A stretch of DNA of 55,542 nucleotides from Spirochaetales bacterium (GTDB taxonomy: Bacteria; Spirochaetota; Spirochaetia; Treponematales; UBA12059), in NCBI GenBank assembly GCA_016926955.1, contig JAFGNN010000015.1, positions 1 to 55,542 on the forward strand, given 5' to 3'. Below the pieces are notes generated by a model, which searched no databases, was not told where the DNA came from, and saw nothing but the letters and a program-made list of their open reading frames with translations. Both the position numbers and the translations under genes were made by a program. Within the stretch, counting starts at the first letter, position 1. Each line of letters opens with the position of its first letter. Of the stretch, positions 35,400 through 44,872 are shown in pieces.

Positions 35400-37820
35400 A
35401 TGGCCAAACGCCGCTCGAGATTCTTCGAGACGAAGTACTTCGCGTTCGTGATCGGCTTGATCCTGTTCCTGGCCTTCTTCGCCGTGGGAACCTGGACAGG
35501 CTGGCTCGAAAGCCTAGAGTTGGCGGCCTTCGACGCGCATTTCAAGCTCAAGGAGAACATCCAGCAGAGCTCCTCGCAGGTCGGCTCCGAGAGCACTACC
35601 CGCAGCCACCGCATTTCCGAGGACATCCTCATAATCGGCGTGGACTTCAACTCGCTGTCACGGTATGGCCGCTGGCCGTTCCCGCGCTGGCGGCACGCGG
35701 ATCTGGTGAACGCTTTTTCGCGCATAACCGATCAGGCCAACCGCGAGCGGGCGCTGTTCATCGACGTGTTCTTCATAGATCCGGACCGCGTGGTCGAGGA
35801 TGACGTGGCGCTCGTCGGCGCCATCCAGGATTCGGGCAGGGTGTTCCTCGAGACCGTGCTGACCGACACGCCCGCAGGCATCGTCGACCAGCACGAGCTC
35901 GCCGAGCGCCAGGCCATCCTCTATGAAGGATGGGGAACGGTTCGTGACGTGAGGGGTGACTGGAAGTCCATGCGCGAGTTCCTCGGCTACGAGCCGCCGC
36001 TCGCCGACTACGCCGCCGCGGTGCGCGGCTACGGACACGCCAACTTCATCTCCGACGTGGACGAGGTGTTCCGAAGGCAGCCTCTCATCCTCAAGTCCAG
36101 CGAGCTCATCGAGGAGCTGCTTCTCGACGAGCTGGCTCCGGGCTACGACGTAAACGCCGCGGCATTCGAGCGCCTTTCCTGGTCGGATATGGATGGCGAG
36201 ACCCACGACGTGAAGCTCCCCTTGACCCAGCGGGAGCTGGAGCGCCTGAGGACGGAAATGGAGGAGAACGCTCCCGTCGTCATCCAGGATCTCGACGGGG
36301 ACGGCAGCGCCGACCTGAGCTACCACGTCCTGCAGCGCTACCGTGATTTCTTCGTCCCGTCCATCACGCTCTCGCTCGCGGTTGACTATTTCGGAAAGAC
36401 CCTCGACGACCTCACGGTGGAGATCGGCAAGGAAATCGTCATTCCCTCGCCCATGAAGTGGGACTCGGACGAATCGGCCTGGGTGCCTTACCGGGTCCTC
36501 GTCAAGCCGGGCGTCTGGAACGAGGGTGAGCTCCTCGAGCCCGAGGTCTACAGGGCTGTCCCCGAGATCCGCATCCCGATCGACGGCCAAGGCCGCATGC
36601 TCGTCAATTTCATGGGACGACCGTCATCGGACACCGCCGAAGGGGTCCAGACCTTCCCGGTGCGCTCGTATTCGGGTTACGCCGACAAGGCGCCCCAGGC
36701 TGATCCGGAGACCTGGCGCCGTCCGACAATGGCCGCCAAGGGCAAGATCCTGATGGTGGGCGCTTTCGCCCGCGGTGTCGCGCAGGACGAGAAGCCTACG
36801 CCCTACGGCCTGATGTACGGCATCGAGATGCACGCGAACGCGCTCAACACCATCATCATGGACAACTTCCTGCGCTACGCGCCCGCCTGGCTCGACGCGC
36901 TTGTGCTCCTCGCCATCATCATGCTCACCAGCCTCTACAGCTCGCGTATCTCCACAGTGTGGTCCTTCTTCCTCACGCTCCTGCTCGTGTTCGCGCTGTT
37001 CATCGGCGCAACCCTCAGCTTCGACTACCGCCAGACGGTTTTCGCCTACGCCTCTCCGGCGCTCGGCTCGGTGTTCGCGTTCATCGCCATCGTAGCGTAC
37101 CGCGCCTTTACCGAGGAGCGCGACAAGCGCATGATCCGCGACACCTTCGGCAAGTACGTGAGCCCCCGCGTCGTGGACCAGCTGGTCGAATCGCCCCCCG
37201 AGCTCGGCGGCGTCGACAAGGAACTGACCGTCTTCTTCTCGGACATCCGCGGCTTCACCACCTTCTCGGAGAACATGTCCCCGCAGGAACTCGTAAACCA
37301 TCTGAACGAGTACCTGGGCGCCATGACCGACCTCGTGCTGGAATACGGCGGCACGCTCGACAAGTACATCGGCGACGCCGTCATGGCCTTCTGGGGCGCC
37401 CCCCTGCCGCAGAAGGACCACGCGGTGCTGGCCTGCAAGTGCGCGCTCCGCCAGATGGAGAAGCTGCGCGAGCTCAACGCCGCCTGGCCCGAGCACAAGC
37501 GCATCAACATCGGCATCGGCCTCAATTCCGGGATCATGACCGTCGGCAACATGGGCTCCAAGATCCGCATGAACTACACGCTCACCGGCGACAACGTGAA
37601 CATCGGGAGCCGCCTCGAGGCGACGAACAAGGAGTACGGCACCAACATCATCCTGAGCGAGTCGACCTACGCCCTGGTCCGTGACAAATTCCTGGTCCGC
37701 GAACTCGACAACATCCGCGTAAAGGGCAAGAACAAGCCGGTGGTCATCTACGAGCTCGTCGATTGCCTCGAGAGCCTCGATCCGCCGGTCTCACTGGTCG
37801 ACGATGTCAAGCGCAAGTAG
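35400..37820 (+). CDS. CHASE2-domain class III adenylate/guanylate cyclase
   Basis: An 806-residue membrane protein. An N-terminal helix (about 12-35) precedes a large extracytoplasmic CHASE2 sensor domain (about 40-480: ILIIGVDFNSLSRYGRWPFP and GIEMHANALNTIIM are CHASE2 hallmarks). Three C-terminal membrane helices (about 495-575) follow. The class III cyclase catalytic domain is about 605-790, with metal-binding Asp615 in FSDIRGFTTFSE and Asp659 in YIGDAVMAFWG. NYTLTGDNVNIGSRLEA contains the transition-state residues. It should make a cyclic nucleotide in the cytoplasm in response to a periplasmic signal; the ligand is unknown. ATG 35400 has GGAGGTCG upstream. T. pallidum, as I recall, has one such cyclase (TP0485). 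Confidence 0.93.
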   Translation: MAKRRSRFFETKYFAFVIGLILFLAFFAVGTWTGWLESLELAAFDAHFKLKENIQQSSSQVGSESTTRSHRISEDILIIGVDFNSLSRYGRWPFPRWRHADLVNAFSRITDQANRERALFIDVFFIDPDRVVEDDVALVGAIQDSGRVFLETVLTDTPAGIVDQHELAERQAILYEGWGTVRDVRGDWKSMREFLGYEPPLADYAAAVRGYGHANFISDVDEVFRRQPLILKSSELIEELLLDELAPGYDVNAAAFERLSWSDMDGETHDVKLPLTQRELERLRTEMEENAPVVIQDLDGDGSADLSYHVLQRYRDFFVPSITLSLAVDYFGKTLDDLTVEIGKEIVIPSPMKWDSDESAWVPYRVLVKPGVWNEGELLEPEVYRAVPEIRIPIDGQGRMLVNFMGRPSSDTAEGVQTFPVRSYSGYADKAPQADPETWRRPTMAAKGKILMVGAFARGVAQDEKPTPYGLMYGIEMHANALNTIIMDNFLRYAPAWLDALVLLAIIMLTSLYSSRISTVWSFFLTLLLVFALFIGATLSFDYRQTVFAYASPALGSVFAFIAIVAYRAFTEERDKRMIRDTFGKYVSPRVVDQLVESPPELGGVDKELTVFFSDIRGFTTFSENMSPQELVNHLNEYLGAMTDLVLEYGGTLDKYIGDAVMAFWGAPLPQKDHAVLACKCALRQMEKLRELNAAWPEHKRINIGIGLNSGIMTVGNMGSKIRMNYTLTGDNVNIGSRLEATNKEYGTNIILSESTYALVRDKFLVRELDNIRVKGKNKPVVIYELVDCLESLDPPVSLVDDVKRK

Positions 37821-37833
37821 GGTCGGCACTTAT

Positions 37834-38529
37834 ATGGAACAGGCCGCCATACGTCGATGGAAGGGCGGGCGGCCGGTCCGGGCGGGGAAGGGCAAGCGGA
37901 TTGGCTTCGCTCCGTTCCTCGCCTCGACGCTCGTCATGCTGTCCGCTTCCTGCGGCATCCCGAGCTATCCCTTCCTCGCGCCGCCGCTCGCTCCGACCGC
38001 CACGCCGGCCAACTACACGTTTACCTTCACGAACAATCCGGACACTTCGCCTGTCTTCGACGGGTTCATTTTAATGTACCGGATATACGAGCGCTTTGAG
38101 GACATCGCCACAGATCTTGATACGCTAGGCACCCTCGATCCGGAGATCGACGGCGCGGGGACTAAAAAAAAGCTGGAAGCGCTCGAGTTTTTCGAGATGG
38201 ATCCACCTGAGCTCTTAATCGATCCAGCGTGGCTTGACGAAAGTTTCATCATGGAAATATCGTTCGCTGTACCGACGGAGACAAGCGCCACCGCTCCGGT
38301 GATACCTTTTGAAGTGACGCTTTCGAGGTTCAATGGAGAGAAATTCGATGACTCCATCGACGCCCTCGAAGGCGATGTTGAACCAGCCTCGACCGGTAGC
38401 GCCGATACGAAATACTGGCTAGCGCTCTATGCCTGCGCCAGGGGGCTCGATTTCGATACGATAAACATCTATTACAGCCAGTTTGTCAAACTGGGTGTGA
38501 TGCAGCTCTCCGTCGACACGACAGACTGA
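37834..38529 (+). CDS. Putative lipoprotein of unknown function, low GC
   Basis: A 231-residue protein if started at ATG 37834 (an in-frame ATG at 37804 is possible). A signal segment IGFAPFLASTLVML ends in lipobox SASC, so the protein should be lipidated, but its basic N-terminal region is unusually long (about 24 residues). The mature part is acidic and strand-rich (YTFTFTNNPDTSPVFDGFIL, DDSIDALEGDVEP). I recognise no family. From about 38080 the sequence is clearly richer in A and T than its neighbours (the block 38161-38220 is 43% GC by hand count) and uses codons such as TTA and AAA that are rare nearby. An eight-A run lies at 38164-38171. The gene starts 13 bases after the cyclase stop. 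Confidence 0.65.
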   Translation: MEQAAIRRWKGGRPVRAGKGKRIGFAPFLASTLVMLSASCGIPSYPFLAPPLAPTATPANYTFTFTNNPDTSPVFDGFILMYRIYERFEDIATDLDTLGTLDPEIDGAGTKKKLEALEFFEMDPPELLIDPAWLDESFIMEISFAVPTETSATAPVIPFEVTLSRFNGEKFDDSIDALEGDVEPASTGSADTKYWLALYACARGLDFDTINIYYSQFVKLGVMQLSVDTTD

Positions 38530-38569
38530 AGGCGGACCTGCATGAAAGCTCTCCGCTGTCATAACTTCC

Positions 38570-38575
38570 TATAAT
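38570..38575 (+). promoter_or_regulatory. Orphan consensus -10 element in an AT-rich gap
   Basis: A perfect TATAAT with AT-rich flanks in the 135-base gap 38530-38664, between the lipoprotein and the convergent radical SAM gene. A -35 at the right distance is not convincing, and no plausible gene starts downstream on the plus strand, so it may be background or drive a short or antisense RNA. Confidence 0.2.
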
Positions 38576-38664
38576 GTATATTCTGTCTACCCTTCGATTG
38601 GCAGATATTCGAGCCCCGGGACTGGGTTTGAAAGAATACGACGGCCTGCGCGGATCGTTTACGC

Positions 38665-41175
38665 TCAGGCCAGAAGCGACAGCACTTTCAGGTAGTCTTC
38701 GGGTCCGGTTCCGTCATCGGCGAATTGTCGGGTCCTTTTTAGGCGGAGACTGCGTCCGGGATCGACGCCGAGCGCGCGCTCGAGGATGGCCTGGAGCCCC
38801 AGCTCTTTCCGTCCTCCGTTCCTGAGGCGCAGCCTGACGGAAGGACCTTTTGCATCGACAAGCGAGCCTTGAAGCTCCGGGACAGCGATTTCTCCGGAGA
38901 GCCGGGCCGCGATGGCGAGGGCGCCTTCCGCGCTTTCGCACGCAAACTCCCAATCCGAGCCCCAGGCGAGCGAAGCGAGGGAACGTCGTTTCCGGCCATC
39001 GACGAACGGAACCCAAACGGCCCTGTCAACCTCGATGCCTTCCGGAAGACAGGCGGAAAGCCGAGCGATGAAATCATCCGCTTCCATTCTGCGTTCGAGG
39101 ACGGCCAAACCGAGTTCTTCCAACGACGAAACCCCGATGGGCAACGGGTCGGAGAGTTCGAGGCGCGACAATGGGTTGAAACCCTCGGAAAGCGCGACCG
39201 GAAGGTCGGCGATGAGGAAAGCTCGATGGAACGCGTCGTGGAACTGGTGGTGGGGCCAGAATGGCGTACGTCCGGCGCGCCGCCAGGTGAACGCCATCCT
39301 TCCTTCGTTGGCGGCCTGAGGCCTCTGGCCTACGGGAGCGAGCGGCTCGGACGAGGATGAAGGACCTTGCGCGATGATGTACTCAAGAAACTCCGAATGT
39401 ATGTTTTTTACTACAACTCCGGCGCCCGTGCTGCACGAACCGCAAAGATCGGCGCAGGAGTCGGTGCACATGCCGGTGAGGATGGAAGCGTCGGATCGTT
39501 CGAGTTCCCGGAGAAGCCACTTCCTCGATACGCGCAGGTTCACGTCATCCCACGGCAAAGATTCGTCAAGGGATCGTGGGCGCGCGGCGTCCGCCCATGG
39601 GTCATAGCCCCTTTCGGCGGAAACGCGAGCCGCCTCCAGCCAGAGATCCCTCCTCGAATGCTCCTCCCACGCGTCGAGACGGCACCCGAGGCGCCATGCG
39701 TCGAGAGCGAAGTCGCCCGCGCGCGCGTCCCCACGGGAAAACACACCTTCGAGCGCGGAAAGGAAGGGATCGTGCCAACTGAGCTTGACGCGGCGCTCGC
39801 GACGGAAGGCCTCCCGTATAACAGCCAGGCGAACGGACGCCTCACCCGCGGCAAGCGCTGGAGCCCACTGGTAGGGCGTGTGCGCCTTGGGCACGAAGGT
39901 GCCGACGTTGATGTTGAGCTGGAAGGTCGAGGCGGCAAGGAGGCGCCTGACGTACTCGACGAGCGCCTCGGCCTCCCCCTCCCCCGCCCCTCCGGGAACC
40001 GGAAGCCCGAGCATGAAATAGAACTTGGCCTGCCGGTACCCGCGTCGCTTCGCCTCGTCGAGGATGCCCACGATGCGATCGAAGGTCACGGTCTTGTTGA
40101 TGGAAAGCTGCCAGTGGTCGGCCGGCGTCTCTACCGCGAAGGTCAGGCCGCTCTTTCGGGTCTGGGCTATCTCCTCGATGATCGGCAAGGGAAAGCTGTC
40201 GACCTTGAGCGAGGGCAGCTGAAACGAAACCTTCCGCGGGCCATAGCGGGCGTTGAGTGCGCGGAGCAGCAGGTCAACCCGCGGATAGTCGCCCGATGAC
40301 AGGGACGAAACGGTAATTTCCCGATGCCCTCCCTTTGTGACGAGCCGTTCGACGTCCTCGAAGATCGCCTCCGGTTCGCGGACGCGCTGGGGACGGTAAA
40401 AATATCCGGCATGGCAGAAGCGGCAACCGTTCGGACAGCCGCGCATGATCTCGACGACTCCGTGATCCTGGACGGGCTTGAGCGAGGGAACGGGCAAGGC
40501 CGTGTCGTAGCGCCGGGTCGGGAAGCCGTCGTCGATCGCTCGGATCGCTTTCTTGCCGGGCATCCAGAAAGCGCGTTCCCCGGCGATCCGGGCAAGCAAC
40601 TCGGGCCTGCGGGCTCCGGCCTTCTTCATGCCCGAGAGTTCCGAGGCGAGGGAAAAGAAGCCGGCTTCCGCTTCGCCGATCCATACCGCGTCGACAAATG
40701 GCGAGAAGGGCGCCGGATTCGTGATGGCCGGACCTCCGGCTATCACGATCGGGTCGTCCCTACCGCGTTCCGCCGCGCGCAGCGGGATTCCTGCAGAGGA
40801 AAGGACCGTGAGCACTCCGGTGATGGACAACTCGTATCCGATCGAGAACGCGACCAGGTCGCACTCGGCAACGGGCAGACCGGTCTCGAGGGTGTAGAGC
40901 GGGACCCCGCTTCTGGTGAGCAGCGCCTCGAAATCGGGGGCCGGCGCGAACACGCGTTCGCAACGAACGCCCTCGAGCGCGTTCAAGGCCGAGTAAAGGA
41001 TGCGCACGGCGTTATTGGAAGTGCCGATCTCGTAAAGGTCGGGGAAACAGAGGGCGATGTCGAGCCAAGTTCCTTCGCCTTTTCGAGTCGCCCCGTACTC
41101 TCCCCCGAGATATCGCGAAGGCTTGCGCACCTCGAGAAGGGACGCGCCAAGGGCGGCGACCGGATCTATGTTCAA
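38665..41175 (-). CDS. Fused radical SAM (TIGR03960-type) and DUF2344 (TIGR03936-type) protein
   Basis: An 836-residue protein. The N-terminal part (about 1-600) is a cobalamin-domain-like radical SAM enzyme: YLGGEYGATRKGEGTWLDIA, VIAGGPAITNPAPFSPFVDA, and the cluster motif CPNGCRFC at residues 247-254 with standard CX3CX2C spacing. A Cys-rich segment (MCTDSCADLCGSCS, CX3CX3CX2C) sits before the linker and may bind a metal or second cluster. The C-terminal part (about 625-836, FTWRRAGRTPFWPHHQFHDA, SEGFNPLSRLELSDPLPIGV) is the DUF2344 family. In Clostridia I recall these as two adjacent genes near rodA; here they are one. The function is unknown; a modification of tRNA or ribosome is often suspected. 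The start overlaps the rodA stop. Confidence 0.88.
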   Translation of the reverse strand: MNIDPVAALGASLLEVRKPSRYLGGEYGATRKGEGTWLDIALCFPDLYEIGTSNNAVRILYSALNALEGVRCERVFAPAPDFEALLTRSGVPLYTLETGLPVAECDLVAFSIGYELSITGVLTVLSSAGIPLRAAERGRDDPIVIAGGPAITNPAPFSPFVDAVWIGEAEAGFFSLASELSGMKKAGARRPELLARIAGERAFWMPGKKAIRAIDDGFPTRRYDTALPVPSLKPVQDHGVVEIMRGCPNGCRFCHAGYFYRPQRVREPEAIFEDVERLVTKGGHREITVSSLSSGDYPRVDLLLRALNARYGPRKVSFQLPSLKVDSFPLPIIEEIAQTRKSGLTFAVETPADHWQLSINKTVTFDRIVGILDEAKRRGYRQAKFYFMLGLPVPGGAGEGEAEALVEYVRRLLAASTFQLNINVGTFVPKAHTPYQWAPALAAGEASVRLAVIREAFRRERRVKLSWHDPFLSALEGVFSRGDARAGDFALDAWRLGCRLDAWEEHSRRDLWLEAARVSAERGYDPWADAARPRSLDESLPWDDVNLRVSRKWLLRELERSDASILTGMCTDSCADLCGSCSTGAGVVVKNIHSEFLEYIIAQGPSSSSEPLAPVGQRPQAANEGRMAFTWRRAGRTPFWPHHQFHDAFHRAFLIADLPVALSEGFNPLSRLELSDPLPIGVSSLEELGLAVLERRMEADDFIARLSACLPEGIEVDRAVWVPFVDGRKRRSLASLAWGSDWEFACESAEGALAIAARLSGEIAVPELQGSLVDAKGPSVRLRLRNGGRKELGLQAILERALGVDPGRSLRLKRTRQFADDGTGPEDYLKVLSLLA

Positions 41176-42491
41176 AGGTCGAACCTTCTCGCGGATACGG
41201 CCAGGGTGAGTCCGATGCCGACCAAGGCGGTCCAGAGCGAGGAACCGCCGTAGGAAAGGAAGAACAGCGGTATGCCCGTGATCGGCATGATCCCCATGGC
41301 CATGCCCACGTTGATGATGAAATGGAAGAAGACCATCCCGACGACGCCGGCGACGACATATGATGCGAACGCGCTCTTAAGGTTCCTGAGCAGGAGCACC
41401 GAACGCGCCAGCAGGATGAAGAACAGCGAGAACACGAGGACGCCGCCCATCAGTCCCCATTCCTCCGATAGTATGGAGAAGATGAAATCGGTGCTCTGCT
41501 GGGGAAGGTAGCGATAGTGGCTCTGCGTGCCCTGCAGGAAGCCGCGGCCGCCGAAACCGCCGGAACCGATCGCGGTGATGGACTGGAGGATGTTCCAGCC
41601 GGAACCGCGCGGATCCACCGAAGGATCGAGAAAGACGATCAACCGCATGACCTGGTATTCCTTGAGCACCATGCGGCCGACGAGCGCCACCAGGAGCGAG
41701 GCGCCCAGGAGAAGGGAGGAATAGGCGATCCAGTAATAATAGCGTTTGCGCCCCAGCAGGAAGCCGAGGGTCGCTAGGGCGAAAACGCCCGCGAGCCCTC
41801 CGATGAGCAGCCACGAGCGCGGCGGTTCGTAAAAAACGGAAAGCCATACAGACGGCGCGTCCGCGATCACGGTCTCGTAGAGCGGCAGGACTGCGAAACC
41901 GAGGGTCAGGACTGCGAGCAAGCCGACAAAGGCGACGTATCGGGTCTCTATGCCGCCGATCCACGCCATGACGAGGAAGATGGGCAGGAACACCAGCGAG
42001 GTGCCGAAGTCGGGCTGTATCAGGATGAAGGCCATCGGTATCGCCGCGATGGCGAACGCTTTCAGGAAACGTCCGAAGCGATTCGGGTCGTGTCGCGAAT
42101 CGGCAAGATACTTGGCCAGCATCAGGATCGCGGCGATCTTGGTGAACTCCGAAGGCTGTACGCCGACATCGCCCACCCCGATCCATGATCGGGCGCCGTT
42201 AACCACCCGCCCGAAGAGCTTCGTATAGACGAGCGCGACCAATGCGGCCCCGTAGAACCAGGGAGCCCAGTCGCGCCAACGCTTCCAATCCACGACGATG
42301 ACGGCGACCAGGAGCACGAGTCCCGAAGCGACCCACACGAGCTGCTTGATCCATTCGTTCGAAACGACGAGCCCTTCGCTCGTCACGCCGGATGAGTATA
42401 TGAACAGGACGCCGGCGCCCATGAGGAATATCGCCGGAGCCAGTATCCACCAGTCGATGTCGCTGAACGAGCGGCCCGATATCGCCATCAT
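41172..42491 (-). CDS. rodA: SEDS peptidoglycan glycosyltransferase RodA
   Basis: A 439-residue membrane protein with about ten helices, which polymerises glycan strands for cell elongation together with PBP2. Family landmarks include NGARSWIGVGDVGVQPSEFT near the middle, LIQPDFGTSLVFLPIFLVMA, GFGGRGFLQGTQSHYRYLPQ (with the conserved 'G-x-F-x-GTQ' segment), QSTDFIFSILSEEWG and the C-terminal NVGMAMGIMPITGIPLFFLS. ATG 42491 overlaps the stop of mrdA (ATGA). It is the fifth gene of mreB-mreC-mreD-mrdA-rodA. Confidence 0.95.
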   Translation of the reverse strand: MMAISGRSFSDIDWWILAPAIFLMGAGVLFIYSSGVTSEGLVVSNEWIKQLVWVASGLVLLVAVIVVDWKRWRDWAPWFYGAALVALVYTKLFGRVVNGARSWIGVGDVGVQPSEFTKIAAILMLAKYLADSRHDPNRFGRFLKAFAIAAIPMAFILIQPDFGTSLVFLPIFLVMAWIGGIETRYVAFVGLLAVLTLGFAVLPLYETVIADAPSVWLSVFYEPPRSWLLIGGLAGVFALATLGFLLGRKRYYYWIAYSSLLLGASLLVALVGRMVLKEYQVMRLIVFLDPSVDPRGSGWNILQSITAIGSGGFGGRGFLQGTQSHYRYLPQQSTDFIFSILSEEWGLMGGVLVFSLFFILLARSVLLLRNLKSAFASYVVAGVVGMVFFHFIINVGMAMGIMPITGIPLFFLSYGGSSLWTALVGIGLTLAVSARRFDL

Positions 42492-44365
42492 TCCATCCTC
42501 GAAGCGCTCGGCTTCGCGATCCAGCCCATTCCGAGCGCGGCGACGGCCTCGTCGTAAGTCTGGCCCGAGAACCAGCCCTGGTGGATGATGTTGGTAGCGT
42601 ACGTGGCCCACCACTCCCAGGGATTCGAGGCTTCGACCATCACCACGACCACTATGACGTCCTCCGGATCTTCGGCGTCGTACGGCGCCCACGAAGCGAG
42701 CCAAGAGTGCCACCGGTCAGGCAGGCCGACTTCCGCTGTTCCGGTCTTGCCGGCTACCTCGACGGCTCTGGTGTTGATGGCGTAGCGAGCCGTTCCTTCG
42801 GTGATCACACCGCGCAAGGCGCTGCGGACTTCGGCGAAGACCGCAGGATCGGTGCGCGATCTGATGATGGGCTCGGGGTCGACCTTCGAGACGACAGCTC
42901 CCGTGGACGCGTCGCGGACTTCCTTGAGCACGTGCGGGCGGTAAACGACACCGTCATTGACGATCATCGCGTACGCGTTCGCGACCTGCAGCGGTGTGGA
43001 AAGGGTGAAGCCCTGCCCGATCGCGACGTTCATCGTGTCACCCGCCAGCCACTTCTCGTGGAAGCGCCGTTCCTTCCATTGCGGCGTCGGAACGAAACCG
43101 TCCACCTCGCCCGGAAGGTCTATTCCCGAAGCGATACCGAATCCGAATTCCGTGGCGTAGGAGACGATCCGCTCGATGCCAAGATTGTCGCGGCCGACTA
43201 CCCAGAAATAGATGTCGCAAGATTGCTCGAGAGCTTCCTCGAGATCCACCTTTCCGTGTCCCGGATGGGTGTTCCAGCAGCGCCACACGCGCTCGCCATA
43301 GGATATCTGCCCTTCGCATAGGACTTCCTTGTCAGGCGAGACCGACTCCTCCTCGAGGATGGCGGTCGTCATCACTGCCTTGAACGTGGAAGCCGGCGGG
43401 TAGCTCGACTGGATCGCCCGGTTGATGAGCGGATTTCGCTCGTCGTTGAGGAGTGCCGCGTATGCGTTGTTACCGCCGGCGCCGATGAAAAGGTTCGGGT
43501 CATAGGATGGATAGGAGACGAGGGCGAGCACCTCGCCCGTGGCCGGCTTGAGCACCACCACTGAGCCCATCCGCTCGCCAAGGGCATCTTCCGCGAGTTC
43601 CTGCATGCGACGGTCTATGGAAAGCACCAGGTTGCTTCCCATGACGGGTTGGTCGACGGCGCGATTGGAACGGGTTACAGCTCGGCCGCGGACATCGACC
43701 ACCGAGAATTCCCTTCCGTCCTTGCCCCGCAGCAGCGCGTCGTATTGCTTCTCGATGCCTGCCTTGCCGACCAGATCCCCGGTCTTGTAGCCCTTGTTGT
43801 AGAGAACCTTGAGCTCCTCGCGGGTTATGTCGCCCACGTAGCCCAGGATGTGGGAGAAGGATCCCGATACGGCATACGAACGCTTGGGTTCGGCGCGCCA
43901 GACGATTCCGGGAAACTCGTCGACCCGCTCGGCGAGAGCCGTCACGGTTCCGTAATCCACCGCCTGGGCGATCTCTATGGCCTGATACAGATGGTAGTAG
44001 GCTGGCGGAACCTTCGAGCGTAATTCGTCAAGCGGCTGGTCGAGGACCATGGCCAGCTTCTGGAAGACGGTGTCGCGCAGGGCGGCGGGCAGTTCTGCGG
44101 GAATGAGGTCGATCGCGAAGGAGTCGACGTTGAGCACGAGCGGGCTGGAGACGTTGCGGTCGAAAATCTCGCCGCGTTGGGCGGGGATGATCGTGGTCTG
44201 CCGTGCGATCGTCGAGGCCTTGGCTCGGTATTCAACACCCTGCCTGATCTGGAGATCGAAAAGATGCAGGGCGTAGACGGAAAACACGGCTCCCATCAGC
44301 CAGAGAAGAAGCGTGGCGCGACGCGGATCGACCGGCTGGCCGCCGTGCTGTGTCGAGTCGCTCAA
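42488..44365 (-). CDS. mrdA: Penicillin-binding protein 2
   Basis: A 625-residue class B PBP, the transpeptidase partner of RodA. One N-terminal membrane helix (ATLLLWLMGAVFSVYALHLF) is followed by the non-catalytic pedestal (PAQRGEIFDRN, and HILGYVGDI) and the transpeptidase domain. The active-site Ser326 lies in ASTFKAV (SxxK with Lys329), the second motif is SCD in QSCDIYFWV (E. coli PBP2 also has Asp here rather than the usual Asn), and KTG is in VAGKTGTAEV. The start overlaps the mreD stop by 4 bases (44362-44365). Confidence 0.96.
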   Translation of the reverse strand: MSDSTQHGGQPVDPRRATLLLWLMGAVFSVYALHLFDLQIRQGVEYRAKASTIARQTTIIPAQRGEIFDRNVSSPLVLNVDSFAIDLIPAELPAALRDTVFQKLAMVLDQPLDELRSKVPPAYYHLYQAIEIAQAVDYGTVTALAERVDEFPGIVWRAEPKRSYAVSGSFSHILGYVGDITREELKVLYNKGYKTGDLVGKAGIEKQYDALLRGKDGREFSVVDVRGRAVTRSNRAVDQPVMGSNLVLSIDRRMQELAEDALGERMGSVVVLKPATGEVLALVSYPSYDPNLFIGAGGNNAYAALLNDERNPLINRAIQSSYPPASTFKAVMTTAILEEESVSPDKEVLCEGQISYGERVWRCWNTHPGHGKVDLEEALEQSCDIYFWVVGRDNLGIERIVSYATEFGFGIASGIDLPGEVDGFVPTPQWKERRFHEKWLAGDTMNVAIGQGFTLSTPLQVANAYAMIVNDGVVYRPHVLKEVRDASTGAVVSKVDPEPIIRSRTDPAVFAEVRSALRGVITEGTARYAINTRAVEVAGKTGTAEVGLPDRWHSWLASWAPYDAEDPEDVIVVVVMVEASNPWEWWATYATNIIHQGWFSGQTYDEAVAALGMGWIAKPSASRME

Positions 44366-44868
44366 TAAGCCCTCCGCGGGGTGACCAGAAGCGGGCCGAA
44401 CAGGCCCAGAACGAGGAAGACGAACGGGGCCGCCACGGCGTTATAGGCAATCTCGACCCAGAGCGCGGACGAGAGGAAATCGTACGGCACGACATGGACG
44501 GGGAAGAGCAACGCTATCACGGAGATCGAAAGCGCCTTGAAAAGCGTGGCGGATGCGGCGAGGACGACGGGAAGGAGTATGCGGTCCGCGAAAACCTTTC
44601 CGGAGGCCAGCGCGTACGTGAATCCAACCAGGGTGCGCACCAGGGCGTTGAGTCCGAGGGGCGCGGCAGACAGCGCGTCCTGGGCGATGCCCGAAAGAAA
44701 ACCGGCCAGCTGCCCCTCGGGCCCGGTGTTGCGGAACGACGTGTAGACAAGGACCACGAGCGCCAGGTCCGGCACCACGGACAGCACCTCTACCGCGCGG
44801 AGCCAGGTGCCCTGCGCGTAGACGCAGAGCACCGAAAGGAGGCTTGAAACCATTACCGATCGCAGCAA
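44362..44868 (-). CDS. mreD: Rod shape-determining protein MreD
   Basis: A 168-residue membrane protein with about five helices, a part of the elongasome whose exact role is still unclear. The short hydrophobic layout (VVPDLALVVLVYTSFRNTGP, GFLSGIAQDALSAAPLGLNA) matches MreD. The segment G-x-G-x-x-x-D is the family's most regular part (here GFLSGIAQD). It lies between mreC (4-base gap) and mrdA (overlap). Confidence 0.9.
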   Translation of the reverse strand: MLRSVMVSSLLSVLCVYAQGTWLRAVEVLSVVPDLALVVLVYTSFRNTGPEGQLAGFLSGIAQDALSAAPLGLNALVRTLVGFTYALASGKVFADRILLPVVLAASATLFKALSISVIALLFPVHVVPYDFLSSALWVEIAYNAVAAPFVFLVLGLFGPLLVTPRRAY

Positions 44869-44872
44869 AACG

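Noticed and set aside
38164-38171. The A8 run as part of a terminator
   Set aside because: It lies inside the reading frame and no stem precedes it on either strand.
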